From Lycium barbarum (lineage: Eukaryota; Streptophyta; Magnoliopsida; Solanales; Solanaceae), in NCBI RefSeq assembly GCF_019175385.1, contig NC_083337.1, forward strand, positions 161,771,713 to 161,835,712: a stretch of 64,000 nucleotides of DNA, in the 5' to 3' direction. Below are positions 49,698-63,339 of the stretch, piece after piece; the stretch's first letter is position 1, and each line of letters begins with the position of its first letter. A model generated the notes under the pieces. It was given only the letters and a program-made list of their open reading frames with translations. It had not been told where the DNA came from and did no database searches. Both the position numbers and the translations under genes were made by a program.

Positions 49698-52218
49698 TGT
49701 CACACCCCATTTTAACCCGGAAGGTTAAAATTAGAAGTACGACATATTGGAGATTCCTATTTTTTGTTTGTGTTAAGGAGTCGCCACCTAATTATTTATG
49801 GTGAATTAGGACACCTAAAGTTACTTAAAGTTATGTTTAAAGTTAGCTGTGTTTAAAGTCTGCGAAACTTAAGATTCTAGGTAAGGGTTCAATTAGTCTA
49901 AAGGGAAGGTATTAGGCACCCTTTAAGACCCATTAACAATGGTTAACCGACCGGACTTATGATTAATTAGGCTAAGGGTAAATATAGTATTATAAATGTT
50001 TGGGAAAGTTTTTTAAAGTAAAAGGTAATAGTGTTATTAGAAATAAGACATGTAAAATAATAAGTTGTATAAAAAAAATATGTCTATTGTTACTTTGTAA
50101 ACACGACTTATAAAAGTTATTAATTTTTAACGAAATGTAATAATAATGTTAAAATAATACTTGCAGAAAACGTAGTGATTTGATAAGAGTTTAATTATAC
50201 ATAAACCAAAAGAAATGGGATGAGTGATGTTTATATATATATATGGAGAAAAATGACTAAAATTTAAAAGAGTTATTTAATAAAAGTTTTAAAGGTTGTT
50301 TAGACAAATATGAATTTCAAGTGTTGGAAAGAAACTAAAGTGAAAGAGTTATTCGTTGAATTAGTTTGCCTTTTTATTCCTTAGATTAAGCTAATCGTTA
50401 GTGTAGGATTGGTGATGTTTTAAGTTTCTAACAATAGTGAGCATAAATTATTATTCCTTTAGCCAAAGATGTAATCATGCTATCTTTAAAAAAATCAATT
50501 ATTCAAATAAATGTTATAGGTACTATAAATAGTTTTTAAAAAATAGAAATGAATGTAATTTGTGGACTTAACTACCCATTACTAAACTGAACCCTTTAAT
50601 GTCCCTAAGGTTCGATCTTAATTAACAAACAAAGATGTTAGTTATACAATACACATTAAATACACACAAAAAATAAAATGGAAGAGTAGCTATAATATAA
50701 ATGGGCTCAGCCCACTTTCCGAAACTGCTGTGGTTTGTTGACCATCTGTTGGGCCTCGGCCCAGACCCCTTTTTTTGTTTGGCTGTGAATTGGATTGATA
50801 GGGAGAGAATTTCGTGTTGGGCTCTTAGCCCAATACCGAATGCGGAATATTCCTGTTTTGTGCGCAATGAACTGGGGCGTCGAGGCCTCGAATCTACTCT
50901 CGAACGCGACAAACTCGAAATCGATTAAGGAAAACTAAAGTTTCAACAGAGAATGAAAGTAAAATAGAGTAGTTGTTCGTTGTCTTTGTTGATTAAAACT
51001 TGTGTTTTTGTGGGATTTTCGTGGTTTTTGGTCTTGTTTGTCTAAAGTTGATTCGGCTTTTTTTTTGCCAATCCTCCCTCTCCCTAAACGATTCAACTCC
51101 CCTGTTTTTTTATAGAATGGGGAGAGAGAGGAGCGGTGTGAGGTAAGGAATGATGAAGGAAGGGAATCGGGGAAAGGGCACGGCGTGGTCGGAAAAAGGG
51201 AGGATGAGCGGCGGTGGTGGGGTGAGTGAGACGAGGGAGATGAGGCGGAGAAAAGGGAGAGAAAAGTGGGGGACAAGGGCGAGTGGGGAGCGGAGAAGAA
51301 GGAGGGAAAGGGGGGTGAGTGGGAGCGGCGGCGAGGGAGCGGGAAAGGAGGAGAAGGGGAGAGGGAGATGAGCGGCGGAGGAGGAATGAGGGGAAAATGA
51401 AGGGGAAACCCTAAAAGGGTTTCCTTATTTTGCTGAAAATGAATTGGACCCGGTCCATTTGTGAACCGGGTCAAATTTTAGACTGGGTGTTTAAAAGAAT
51501 GGACTAGTAAATTAAACATGGACTGATCTAAAAAATTGAGATAAAAATATGGTGTAGTCCAAAAGTATTAGGAATTAATCGAACTTTGATTTGGGGTCCG
51601 GTAAGTCAAAATACGGACTGAGTGCAAGAAATAGTTTGGCTTCTAAATTTGAATAAGAGACACATTTTGATTAACGATGTACTAAGGGTGTCAGAATATC
51701 ACCTGGTACGAAAAATGTGTAATTGTAAAAGACCCGGATAATAAAGTTATATCATGTTGCAATGACCGCGCAATAAAAAACGCTATCATTTAAATGTGCG
51801 AAATAAATGCGATGTGTATGCGGAAGTTGGTAGAACGTTGAGAAATGCAAGTTTCAATAATACTAAATAATAGTAGCAAATAAATAGCGGTAGTAATACT
51901 GCTAAATAGCAATGATAATGGTAATAATGATAATGTTGATGATAATGGTGATAATAGATATAATAATAATGGTAAATAACAAACATTTGATAATTAAAAA
52001 ATGATAATAATTAATAATAATAATAATAAAGATGATAGAAATTAATAAATAAAAATAATAACGATAAATAACAATTATTGATTATAACAAAATGATAATA
52101 AATTAATAATAATAACAATAATGGGATAATAATAAAATAATAATGATAATAATAATAAGAAATGATAATGATGATTAATAATTGATAACAAATAACGCTG
52201 ATAATAATGATTAGTAAT

Positions 52219-52250
<32 letters not shown>

Positions 52251-52488
52251 GAAATAACAAGAAATAATAATTAACGACAAAAAATGATAATTTAAGAATA
52301 ATAATAATAATAATAACAATAATAATAATAATGATAATAATAAACTGCAGAAGAATAAATAAAATGTGGGTGTTAATGAAAGACTAATAATTATAGTAAA
52401 ACTTAAATGCATATTTTTAATTTCTCGAAATACCAGAAGTATAAATAGGTATTTCGGAGGAGATGCGGGACAAAATTGGGTGTCAACA
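49698..52488 (-). repeat. LTR 3 of the array (5' LTR of the shorter unit)
   Basis: 2791 bp, same ends and apparently identical sequence to LTR 1 and LTR 2. Its + strand right edge is followed by the CCGGA target duplication (52489-52493). Confidence 0.9.
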
Positions 52489-52682
52489 CCGGATTCGGCA
52501 TAACTTTAGTTATGTCTTAAGGCAATGTATGTTGCATAAGGCAGACTTTTTTCAAAGTTATTTTTATATTAATTTTGTATTCTCACGAAGCAAAATTAAT
52601 ATTTATGACTAATGAGTACAACAGTAGAGTGAGAGTAATTTTTAGTTACCTATTATTCCAAATCTTTGATCTTGCTTCTTTT

Positions 52683-52898
52683 AGTCCTAATTCTCACGGA
52701 TGGATTAAGTCAAGCAAATTTGTTGATTCAAATAATCTTTGTCTTATTTCTGTTAGTCTGAATTCTCATGGAGGGATTAACTCAAATGCAATTATTGATT
52801 TGAGGAATCTTTATCTTATTTCTTTCAGTCCTAATTCTCACGGAGGGATTGATTCAAATAAGTTTATTGATTTAAAGACTAATCGCAAGAGGTCTTTA
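52683..52898 (+). repeat. 72-bp tandem repeat (3 copies) within an open frame of 121 codons
   Basis: AGTCCTAATTCTCACGGA-like starts at 52683, 52755 and 52827 (period 72 bp, 24 codons). The frame 52575-52940 stays open and reads about SPNSHGGI(N/D)SN-(K/A)-(F/I)-IDL per unit. No homology was recognised, and there is no splice or promoter evidence. It lies in the right-hand part of the interrupted element 35115-54480. Confidence 0.6.
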
Positions 52899-53220
52899 CA
52901 CCTTTTAGCACAATTCAAGCAAAAAAATATTTCAGTTTAATCGTCACTAGTTTTAAACCAATTAATTGACATAAGCTCACGGAGTGTTAATTAATTATTT
53001 ATTTCTTAGTGTGAAAATATAATTGTATTAGCAATAAGCAATAAGCAATTCTTCGTTAGAGAAATGCATGTAGAAATTGAGATCTTATCGTGAAAATATA
53101 TCAAGTGAATTCAGCAGTTCCCAACTCTTTTCATATATAACTTTTCCGGAAGTAATTTGTTTTTAATTTAAGTAATTTTAATTTCAAAAACACACCTTTC
53201 ATCAATTTGATTCTCTCAAA

Positions 53221-54128
53221 TAGGGTTGTTCACAGTTTTGGTTAAAACCAAAATCAAATCGAAAATTTAACCAAACCGAATAAAAAAACCGACATTTGGT
53301 TTGATTTGATTTTAAATTTTAAAAACCGATAATATTTGGTTTGGTTATGGTTCTATTAAAAAATAACCGAATAAATAACCGAACCAAACCGATAATTTTA
53401 TAATTATTTATATGTATAATATTAGTTTTTCATAAATAATTATAAATATTTTATACCTTTTAATCATTAATTTGATTTTTGGTCTACTTATTTCACAGGA
53501 TTGTTTAAGGAGAAAAGAACAACTCCTTGTAGTCGAGACCCTAGCCTTGGGGATAATGATAGAAAAACATCTGAAGTTTGGGATCATTACATAATTTTTT
53601 TAATAAAATGGGAGAATTGAGGGCAAAATGCAAGTACTGCCCCAAAGTTTGGGATCATTACACAAAGTTTTTTTTATTTCATATATTTTCATTTTAATTT
53701 TAGGTAGTCTTTATGTTTAATTAATATGTATGTTTGTAACAACAACTAAAAGCTCTTATGCTCTATTTTATTTCCAGGTATGTGTATTAAGATGACAAAA
53801 ATGGTGCAGCCACTACTAAGTTAGTTTTTAGCTCTATATGTAATAGTTTAGCAACTTTGGGTAACTTGAGTACTACACTATCACTAATAGTGAAAATGTT
53901 TCTATGATATATGTTCCACCTTAAACTATAAATCAAAGTTATCGTTTGAATAAAAAAAAGACATAAATCTAAAAATCGAACCAAACCGAACCAAACCGAC
54001 AATAACCAAACTGGTGGTTATTATTTTATTTGGTTTGGTTATTGTTTTAGACATTTAAAAACCGACTAAATTGGTTTGGTTATGGTTTTAATCAATAACC
54101 GATTCAAACCGAACCATGAATACCCCTA
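53221..54128. mobile_element. Non-autonomous hAT element (908 bp)
   Basis: The ends TAGGGTTGTTCAC and (inverted) TAGGGGTATTCATGGTTCGG are flanked by a perfect 8-bp duplication CTCTCAAA (53213-53220 and 54129-54136), the hAT signature. Subterminal regions are packed with CCAAACCGA/TCGGTTTGG words in both orientations, likely transposase-binding repeats. No transposase. Confidence 0.85.
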
Positions 54129-56108
54129 CTCTCAAATAGTAACAAAAATTATACAAATGTGTAGCCTAGGTGGTTTCAATCTCTGTGGGACGGTATCTTA
54201 AACTTTACTATAATTTGGCAGAGTAAGAGCAGAAATTGATATACACATTAGCCTCGTCAGTTATGCCTTAAGGCATAATTAAGTTCTGCCTTATAAGGCA
54301 TAACTAAATTCTTTCTTATAAGGCAGAACTTTTGCAAACCCTTGTCTTGCGAAAGTTTTTTTTTTAACTGATTTGGGATTTGAACCTAGGACCTCGAGGT
54401 ATTTTCGGCCACTTTTTTTAGGCGAAGGGAAAAAATTAAAGACCAGCGCCTTTGAAGGCCAATCCACGCAAAAAAAAAAATGAAGATTAGAATGAAGGAC
54501 CACTAAGAGCCTGTTTGGCCTAGCGGTTTTGAGGCCAAAGCGTTTTTTTATTTTATTATTATTTATAGAAAAAACACTTTTTCTTAATATTTGAAATGTT
54601 TGATCATTTATTAAACTTGCTTTTAAGTAGAAGCAGAAACAGTTTTTCTGTGGTTGGGGGAAGCAAAAAAATTTTGCTTCTTGAAAAAAGCAAAAGCAGA
54701 AACAAAAGTAGAAAATTATTTTTTCAAGACAAAGATATCCCTACAATAAATACATATTTACCAAGTATATCTCTCATTAATCTATTAATTTCTAATTAAT
54801 AATTCTTTGTGTTGAATTTTAATTTATGGAATGATTTTGATTTTATTTTGGTTGTAGTTTTCTAATATTCAAATCACCGTGTTGATATGATATCAATATT
54901 TAATATTTGATTTTTCTTTATCTATGTATTATATTGATTGAAGATTTTAAAATGTACTTTTATATTTTAATTAAATAAAAGTAAAAACTTTTCATAATAG
55001 ATATTCAAAATAGTTTCTCTCAATAAAATAATCTGGATAGAAAATTCATTGATACTTGTATTTTTTCGTAATTTGACACTCAAAACCACTTTTTAAACAA
55101 GACTAGTCTCTATAATTGTGCTTTGCATGATATTTCCTGTTAATCTCGATTATGCAAGGTACTTATTTATAATTACATATGTTTATTCTATGAGGTGCAA
55201 AAATGTTACTACAGTATAATATAAGATTATATGCACTTAATACTTTTTAGAAAATGATGTTCTTGGTGTTTAGGTTTTTTTTTCCCCACAAGTGAAACAC
55301 GTTGCGAGTAAGATATTCAATATTAGGGGTTACGTAACGATATTTATTTATTGTTATTTACAAATATAAAAGTGTTGAGAGTTGTTAATAAACAAAATTA
55401 AATTATAAAAATATCTTAAAGTTTTAAGAACACGTTGTTTCCTGTCAATCCCAATAATAACAGGAAGATGTTAATTAGGTAATATTATTGCTAATTAAAT
55501 TACTTTGTTTAAACAAATATTCAAAGCCAATAAGCCATGCCAATAATTAAAAAATCGAACTTATGGACCAAATAAGATTTATAACACAAAGTGCAAAAAG
55601 TTTCCGTTGTATACTTGGATTCTTCGATGCATTCTATTTCAAAACAGTAGGAGTAATTCCAATTGAAGTCAAAGTGTGCATTATTATAATTTTATTTAAT
55701 ATGAAACTAATTATTGAAGGATATTTTTGCCAACCAACACTTGCTTTTAGTGTGTTACCACGTCATCTACCCACTCATGTAATTTACTTGAAATTATTGA
55801 GCGAGTAGGAGGTTATACAAATATGTTATCTCGCCAAATAAATTTTATCAATCATTATAAATTTTGTGTAAAATATAGTAAATTTTAACTGCATTAATAT
55901 TTTTAAAACATGTAGTTGAACTATGCAATAGAAATCAAAGTAGTAGAAATCAAACTTCATAAATTTCAGTTTTCTCTCATTCAAATTAATCGTAGGCATG
56001 TGCCTATTTCGTTATTTGATATAGTTTGTCACACTATATATGTCCTAAAAAATATGAAGGCTTGTATCGTCTCCACCTTCGTTCTAGTGCGACGTTCAAT
56101 TAAAAAAA

Positions 56109-57270
56109 GAAAAAAATTCAGAGACCTCCCCTCACGTTTTGCTTTGTTTCAATGACCTCCCCTCACGTTTGCAATATTACGGCTACCTCCCCTATTTTAA
56201 CTTTTGTTTAACATCTATTTTATTCTATTTTTTACTAATAAAAAAATAGTATATATGGTCTTATTTGCCCTCCCTAACAACATGCACTTTTGGTTAAATT
56301 TTATTTTATCAATATCTCCTTGAAAAAGTTATTTCCTAGGAATATTAAAAGGAATACAATGGGTTATTCATCCGTTCCCAACATTATAATCAAATCTTAA
56401 AGGAATACAATGGGTTATTCATCCGTTCCCAACATTATAATCAAATCTTACTTCTACAATATAAAATCTGCATTGGAGAGAAATCAGATTCCACAAACGC
56501 TAAAATTAATCAAATTCCACTTATACAATCACATTACAATACACGACTATGTAACGATGTGCAAGAAGGAGAGAACAACAAGGAATCCTTTCAATACCTG
56601 ATTAAATAAATATGAATTTTCAGTTGCGCCAATACTCGATAAGGAACTCGATTTGTGTGAACTACATCTAAACCTATTTGTTGACACTACACAAGCTAGC
56701 TGAAAGCTAATTCATGCTCATATCGTTAATTACACAAATCTATAATAATAAAGCCTTTTAGATTTTTGCACTTTAATTTGTCTTATTTTCTCAAACAAAT
56801 AGTTGAGCTATCACAATGGAGAAAAAGAATCAGAATGGAGCTTTACCATTTTTCTTTTTGAAGCAAAAATGAAAGCGGATGAACAGGGATGGAGAATGAC
56901 ATAAATTGCTGGCAATACGTCATGCATTTATATTTTTAATATACAAAATTTAGTTTCAAAAAGGCAAAACATAGTTGATGAGGAGGAAAAAAGGTAAAAC
57001 GCCGGGAACCGGTGAATAAACCATGGTATTCCATTTTAATATTCCTGGGAAATAACTTTTTCAAGGAGATATTGATAAAATAAGATTTAATCAAAAGAAT
57101 TTTATCTTTGACAGGGCAAATCAGTCCATATTTTTTTTTATTAGTCATAAATAGAATAGAATAGTTGTTACAAAAAAATTAAAATAGGGGAGGTAACCGT
57201 AATATTGTAAACGTGAGGGGAGGTCAGTGAAACGAAGCAAAACGTGAGGGGAGGTCTCTGAAATTTTTCC
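56109..57270. mobile_element. Mutator-type element (1162 bp)
   Basis: The ends GAAAAAAATTCAGAGACC and (inverted) GGAAAAATTTCAGAGACC are flanked by a perfect 9-bp duplication TTAAAAAAA (56100-56108 and 57271-57279). Each arm holds two or three subrepeats of GACCTCCCCTCACGTTT. A 51-bp direct duplication (about 56348-56450; GGAATACAATGGGTTATTCA) lies in the left arm only. No coding capacity. Confidence 0.8.
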
Positions 57271-57430
57271 TTAAAAAAAATAGGATAAATCTACTGTTAA
57301 TTTTAGAAAAACTTATAAAGATAGTAGGTCTCTTTATCTTTTTTTTTTTAATCATATTTAAGAAAAACATAAAAAAATGCATACGTCTCTTTCGTTTTTA
57401 TTACTAAGAAGGACTTATAAAAATAGTATG

Positions 57431-57798
57431 TCTTTTTAGTTTTACAATAATCCTAACTTGTGCAAACGTAATTTGTCAAATCTTTTACTAAAATGAAAAG
57501 GATTATATGTCATCTCTAAAGACTTATTTAAGCACGTAATTTGACTTTAAATTGTACTAATAGGTAAAGTCCAAGATATTAGTTACTTGCTTTTAGGTTT
57601 AAAGTTTGACTATGTCTCTTTAGTTTTACAATAATCCTAACCTGTGCAAACGTAATTGGTCAAATCTTTTACTATAATAAAAAGGATTATATGTCATCTC
57701 TAAAGACTTATTTCAGCGTGTAATTTGACTTCATATTCAAATACTAATAGGTAAAGTTGTAGATATTAGTAACCAGCTTTTAGGTTTATAGTTTTAGA
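57431..57798. repeat. Direct duplication of about 184 bp
   Basis: TAGTTTTACAATAATCCTAAC, then AAAGGATTATATGTCATCTC, appears from 57431 and again from 57615. The copies differ by scattered substitutions and small indels. Confidence 0.75.
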
Positions 57799-58042
57799 TT
57801 TTTTGGTTTAAGGGTATAAAAGTCGTTCAATATTTGAAGGATATTTTGATCAACCAACATTTGTATTCATGCTTTTATAATAATATAGAAGATTAGTCAA
57901 ACACAATCTGCTTATTAAAAGCGGTCAAAAGCATTTTTCTAATGAATTAGCCAAACACAAACTGTTTCTCACAAAAAATACTTTTTCAAAAAGCACATCT
58001 CAAATTAAGCAGATTTTAGCTGCTGGACCAGACAAGTTCTAA

Positions 58043-59264
58043 TTCAGTTGCATGCAACAATTGAGTTTGTTTCAGATTGAATTGTGAAAAACATCAATTG
58101 CATCCTCAGTAAGAAAAAATAAAATGAAAAAACAGGAAGAACGTGTTGTGGGAAAATCTTTTTTCTTCCTATGGTCGTCCCCCCTAAATTTTTAGAATTT
58201 AACGAATATGTACGCTAATAGGACCCGTTTGCCCCTGAGAATTTTTCATTTTTTTCAGATTTTTTTTTCACTTTATTTGGAAGTCAGCTTTTGGCCATGA
58301 AAATTTCAAATACAATTGGAGTTGTATTTGGAATTTGAAAAACACCTAAAAATATGTTTTCATTTTTTTCATTTTTAGTAAATTCAAACAACCAAATATT
58401 CTTTGCAAAAACTATAACCAAACACAACTCTATCTCCAAATCCAACTTCAAAATTCCAAATAAAGTGAAAAATATTTTATTTTTCATGGCCAAATGCCTG
58501 CTGAATCTCTACTTATGAATATTTAGAGAATTGGTCCGCAAGCAAAGAAACAACTAAAGAGTTTTCTCATCTAAATCAAAATTTTAAAAAGTAATAATGA
58601 TTTTCATATTTAAATAATGAATAAAACACTCCGGTTGTTCAAAGGAAATTCTTGAAAGGAATAAAATATCAACCAAATAGAAGAAATGCCGGTTAATTTT
58701 ATTCTTTTTTCTAGCTTTTTCATTTTCCCTTAAGTGACATTTATAGCTCGATCTTTCTAATAATATCCAGTAATGAGAATTAATTACAGTACATGATTAA
58801 AGAAGTCAGAGCTCAGAAGGTATGTGTAATGTATAGTGATGAAACTTTTGAAGTATGAACTAACCGAAGTGGGAATTGGAAAGTTAGATGAAAAAAAAGT
58901 AGCATTTAGATATTTGAATTATGGTGGATTTTATTTCAAAACACTACTGGAACGGTTCATGTGGGGACTACAAAATGTTATCGAGCATATTTCAGACCCA
59001 ACTAAGCAAAATATAGGTCCCTAATTTCAAAATATTTTCTTGTAAACCTTAGTTGAGACGTAATTTTCCAACGACATATCTTTTTTTAATTCAATGACTT
59101 AATTATGGAAGTTCGCCAAATTTTGTGGAGTCTGCGGTTTGATAGAAAGTCCCAGTCCACGTGGGTATTGGCTGTCACAAATCATTAATTAATGAATCAA
59201 TGCACATAAATATATGTGACGTTATTTATGAGAAAAAAATATTTATATTTGATGCTTGTATCAA
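58043..59264. other. AT-rich intergenic DNA
   Basis: Apart from a small inverted repeat (about 58285-58503) I see no gene or element end. The open frame at 58836-59024 is short and unrecognised. Confidence 0.5.
58285..58503. repeat. Short inverted repeat, possible MITE
   Basis: CAGCTTTTGGCCATGAAAA at the left and TTTTCATGGCCAAATGCCTGCTG at the right are inverted copies enclosing about 180 bp. No convincing target duplication. Confidence 0.35.
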
Positions 59265-59272
59265 ATTCAGGG

Positions 59273-62200
59273 TAAACCCGTTAACCGGGTTAACCGGAAC
59301 CGGACCGGTAACCGGTTAGGGAACCGGCCGATTTCCGGTTAAAAAACCGGAACCGCTTAACCGGTTCCGGTTTACCGGTTTGAAATCCCAAACTGGAACC
59401 AGTCCGGTTCAAAGTGGTTAAAACCTTTTTTTTTTTTTGTATTATATATATATTATAGTATTTATTAGTATATTGTAGGTATATTTACATATGTTATACA
59501 AGTTTATAATTAAAGTTTAAATATTTACTGACTAACAGGCTAACAGCAAGTCAGCAATACAGAATAGTGTTTTTCGTATACATATATATGTATAACTTAT
59601 ATATACTTATATATATGTATAACTTAATATATATACTATATATACTATATATATATATATATAACTTAATATATAGACTAATATATATATATATATATTA
59701 TAAGTATATTCTTAATATATTTTAGTTATTTTTCAAGTATATAACTTTCTAATTTTTAATTTAAGTGGATGTATAATATAAGTATATTCTTAGTATATTT
59801 TAGGTATATTCCTAACTTAATAAAAGTAAAAATATGAACACAAGTAAATAGAAGAAAGCTCAATGAGCCATATATTTTATTCATTATTGTATAACATTTA
59901 TTTGCAAGTTGTATTTTTTTTTAACTTGCAAATAATACATGAGTTGTACAAAAATAGTAGAATAATAAAATCACCAATTTTGAACCATTTCGTTAATTTC
60001 CCCCACATCATATTCGGTCATGGAAATATCTTCAAAGTCTTCCATTTGGTCCGGTCCACTAGCTATCAAATCTTCAATTTCTTCCTCTTCGCCTTCCTCC
60101 GCTTCTGAGTTTTGGTTGCGTCGCTCCGATCTAATCCAATCGCGAATGCACACTAGTACTTGCAAGCTAAAGCCGGATAATGAATGTCTATGGTCTCCAA
60201 TTTGCTGTCTTCCTTGGCTAAATGCGCTCTCCGAAGCCACGGTTGATACTTGAACCGTAAGGATATCTCGAGCCATTCTTGAAAGTACCGGATAACTTGC
60301 CTTGTACTTCTTCCACCATGCTAAGACGTCCAACTCATCCAGTTCCTTGATATCCACATTTGGCTGCATCAAATAAAAGTTATATTCATCAAAGTTTGCA
60401 GTAGAAGAAGAAGTTGGCTGTGAATGTAAAACTTTTAAACCCGACAAGTCCTTTTTGCTACTATGAGAAGTAGTAGGGCGTGGAGCAACGGGTGTAGCAC
60501 GTTCTTCCAAACTAGAATAATGAGTAAAAACTTTTCTAAACTCATCATCAATAGCGAATTCGGCTTTAGCTACAGATGGTTGAACTCCCTTTTCAATTTC
60601 TAAAAATGTATAAATTTGCCTAACCAAATTTTTAGTATAAGACACTTTTAAACAAGGATTTAAAAGAGAACCCAATATAAATAAAGTTGGGATGCGAAAA
60701 AATACTTCTTAAAATTGATTTATCTTTTCAAAAATAGCCACTTGATAACCGGGTTTATATTTATACTCTTGTAAAACTCTAGCTATTTCCGCTAAGTAGG
60801 CTAAAATTCCGGTTACCGTGGGATAGAATTGTCTAGAAAAAGCAAGAGTTGCATTATAAAATTTTTCTAAGAGGTCAACACATTCTTTAACATCTTCCCA
60901 ATGCATAAAAGTTAACCAATCCTCACTATTAATATTATATTTGTTGTGAACTTGTTGTATGAGAATCCTATACTCATATGCTTGTTGTAGCATAATGTAA
61001 GTGTAGTTCCACCTAGTCTCAATTTCTACTTGAATTTTCTTAGGTCTAAGGTTATTTTCCACACAAGCATTCTTAAAATCTCTAATTCTTCCCCTATTAG
61101 CATTACAAAAAAGAAACGCAACCGCATCTCTAGCTTTTTGAACAGAATCTTCAAAATGCACAAGACCATCTTTAACAATTAAGTTTAAAATGTGACAACT
61201 ACATCTTACATGAAAAAATATTTCTTAGCGGAGGGTTTAGTTCTCTTTTTATAAGACCTATCGCCTTTGTATTATTAGAAGCATTATCTAAAGCAATACA
61301 AAGTGTTTTTCTATAAATGTTAAAAAATCTCATAATAGTAGACATTGAATCGGCTAAATATTTTCCATCGTGACGACCTTTTCCTTCGTCATATAAAAAA
61401 GCTATAATTATTTTTTGCATAACCCAGTTGTCATCAACCCAATGACATGTAATAGCAAAAAAATCTAAATGGTTAATACTAAGACCCAATTCAACGGTAA
61501 GATAAACATTACAATTTAAAGAATTAAATACATGGCGCAAATAAAATCTATATTTTTTAAACAAATCTATAACATTGGCTCTACAAGTACTTCTAGGAAT
61601 ACCCTCAAATAACGGATTATAACAACGTTGAATGTAAGTAACAAACCCCAAACCCGAGGGAAAGGAAAATGGTAAACAATCATAAGCTACCATTTTAGCT
61701 ATTTCTACGCGCTCTTTTTTCTTGTCATACTTAAAATTTCTACCGGTTCGTGGGTCTATCGTCATTTGAATCCCCCCCACATTTGAACCCGTTTGCTCTC
61801 CCCAAACATCCATATGTTTGGTTCTCATATGAGCATTTAGTGTATCCGTTCCACCATCCTTACCAGTTCCTTGCTTAAAACTAAATACTTGTCCACATAG
61901 GGTACATGTAGCTGATTGATTTTCCCTATTCTTAGTCATAAATTTTCAAACTTTAGCTGTTGGCTTACGAGTTCTAGGCGGTTTGTCTTGTGTATGTGAT
62001 TGGGCAGGACATGTATCTCCTATGGAATTTTCGGGGGGTTGTGTTTCATCATCATCATCTAAGTCTTCATTAAAAGTGTCGGTAAAATGTTGTTGCATTG
62101 GCTCATGACCTAAAAGTGGATTATTTCCACCAACATCAATACCTAAATTAGGTGTTTCTTCCACAAATGTTTCCTCATTAAGCCTACCCCTACCACTACT

Positions 62201-62952
62201 ACTACCGGCACCACGTCTTAATCTCTTTGACATTATTAAATAGAATTAATTTAAATCACAATCAAATAAATCACAAGAAAATAAATTACAACAAATTAAA
62301 TTGCTAGAATTAAATTGCGTAAATTAAATTGCGAAAAATAAGTTGCTAGAATTAAATTGCGAAAAATAAAGATAGAGTTGGAACGAAGGTACCAAATTGC
62401 CGGATTAATTTCCAACAAAGTGAAGGCGGCTAGAATTGCAAATCCACCAAAGCTACTTCAGATTGTTGCAAAATCACCAACTCCACCAACAATATTATAA
62501 TTGCAAAATTAATAATTGAAAGTTGAAACTATAATAAGACTTTGTGGCTAATTATTGCAAAGTGACTATAATTGAGAGATTGAGAATTTGAGATTTGAGA
62601 TTTGAGAGAAAGATGAAGAAGAGTGAATTGAAATGAAAATGAAGAAGGGTTTATATAGGGGTGGGGGATGGGTTAAAGTGTTAAAAAAAAAATTTGGGGG
62701 TCAAAAATTAATAAAATGACCGTTTGGCAACGGCCATTTTTGCAAATGGACCGTTGCCAACGGTCCATTAACGGACAGGTCTGGCCCAACGACTATTTTT
62801 ATTTTATTTCACCGGTTAAACCGGTTCGATTTTACCGGTTTAACCGGTTCCGGTTTCAAAAATATCAGAACCGGACTGGTTACCTTTTAAACGGTTAACC
62901 GGAACCGGAACCGGAACCGGTTCCGGTTTAACCGGTCCGGTTGACGGGTCTA
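59273..62952 (-). mobile_element. hAT transposon (3680 bp) with decayed transposase
   Basis: The ends TAAACCCGTTAACCGG and (inverted) TAGACCCGTCAACCGG are flanked by a perfect 8-bp duplication ATTCAGGG (59265-59272 and 62953-62960). Both subterminal regions are dense in AACCGG/CCGGTT words (59290-59420 and 62800-62945), the likely transposase-binding sites. The interior carries one transposase gene on -. The intact ends and duplication mean it could still be moved in trans. Confidence 0.9.
59971..62233 (-). pseudogene. hAT transposase (BED finger plus C-terminal dimerisation domain), broken in three places
   Basis: Four - strand open pieces line up as one hAT transposase. First, 62233-61946 (Ser/Gly-rich start MSKRLRRGAGSSSGRG). 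Second, 61939-61199, with a BED-type zinc finger CTLCGQVF, then HMRTKH, and catalytic-core text such as HWVDDNWVMQK and ALDNASNN. Third, 61161-60709, with RWNYTYIMLQQAYEY. Fourth, 60675-59971, with the dimerisation block LDVLAWWKKYKASYPVLSRM, then STVASESAFSQG. The breaks are an in-frame TGA just before the second piece (about 61943), a one-base frameshift in a T run (about 61212) and an in-frame TAA (about 60707). Three simple lesions suggest fairly recent inactivation. No intron signals were needed to align the pieces. Confidence 0.85.
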
Positions 62953-63071
62953 ATTCAGGGTCATTTGGTAGTAGAGTTATATAGGTATTAATAATATATA
63001 GACGAGTTATGAGAGAATTTATGTGCTATTTTATGCATGGATTAATTATGCGGGCCTAGATTCATGTCATA

Positions 63072-63337
63072 CTCCCTCCGTCACAATTTGTTTGACACTT
63101 TTCGCTTTTTGAGAGTCAAACGAGTTGTTCTTTGACCGTAATTTTTTCATATGTCTTTTAACTCTTTTAAATTATTAATAATCATGGTGGCTTATAGTGT
63201 AATACTTTTTACGTACTTTCCAGATATGTAAATTTTATTTCGAAAAATCTAAAGATTCTATGTTCAAACACCCAGTCAAATTAAGAAGTTTGACTTTCGA
63301 AAAGCGAAAAGTGTCAAACAAATTGGGATGGAAGGAG
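63072..63337. mobile_element. Stowaway MITE (266 bp)
   Basis: The ends CTCCCTCCGTCACAATTTG and the inverted CAAATTGGGATGGAAGGAG are flanked by TA on both sides (63070-63071 and 63338-63339). The CTCCCTCCGT terminus and TA duplication are diagnostic of Stowaway (Tc1/mariner) MITEs. Confidence 0.93.
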
Positions 63338-63339
63338 TA

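Larger units (their letters stand above)
54507..58039. mobile_element. Possible PIF/Harbinger-type element with a nested insertion
   Basis: The left end GAGCCTGTTTGGCCTAGCGG and the right end, inverted, GAACTTGTCTGGTCCAGCAG are imperfect inverted copies. TAA stands on both sides (54504-54506 and 58040-58042). It contains a Mutator-type element (56109-57270) and a 184-bp direct duplication. No transposase was recognised. A 3-base duplication is weak evidence, so this is tentative. Confidence 0.4.
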
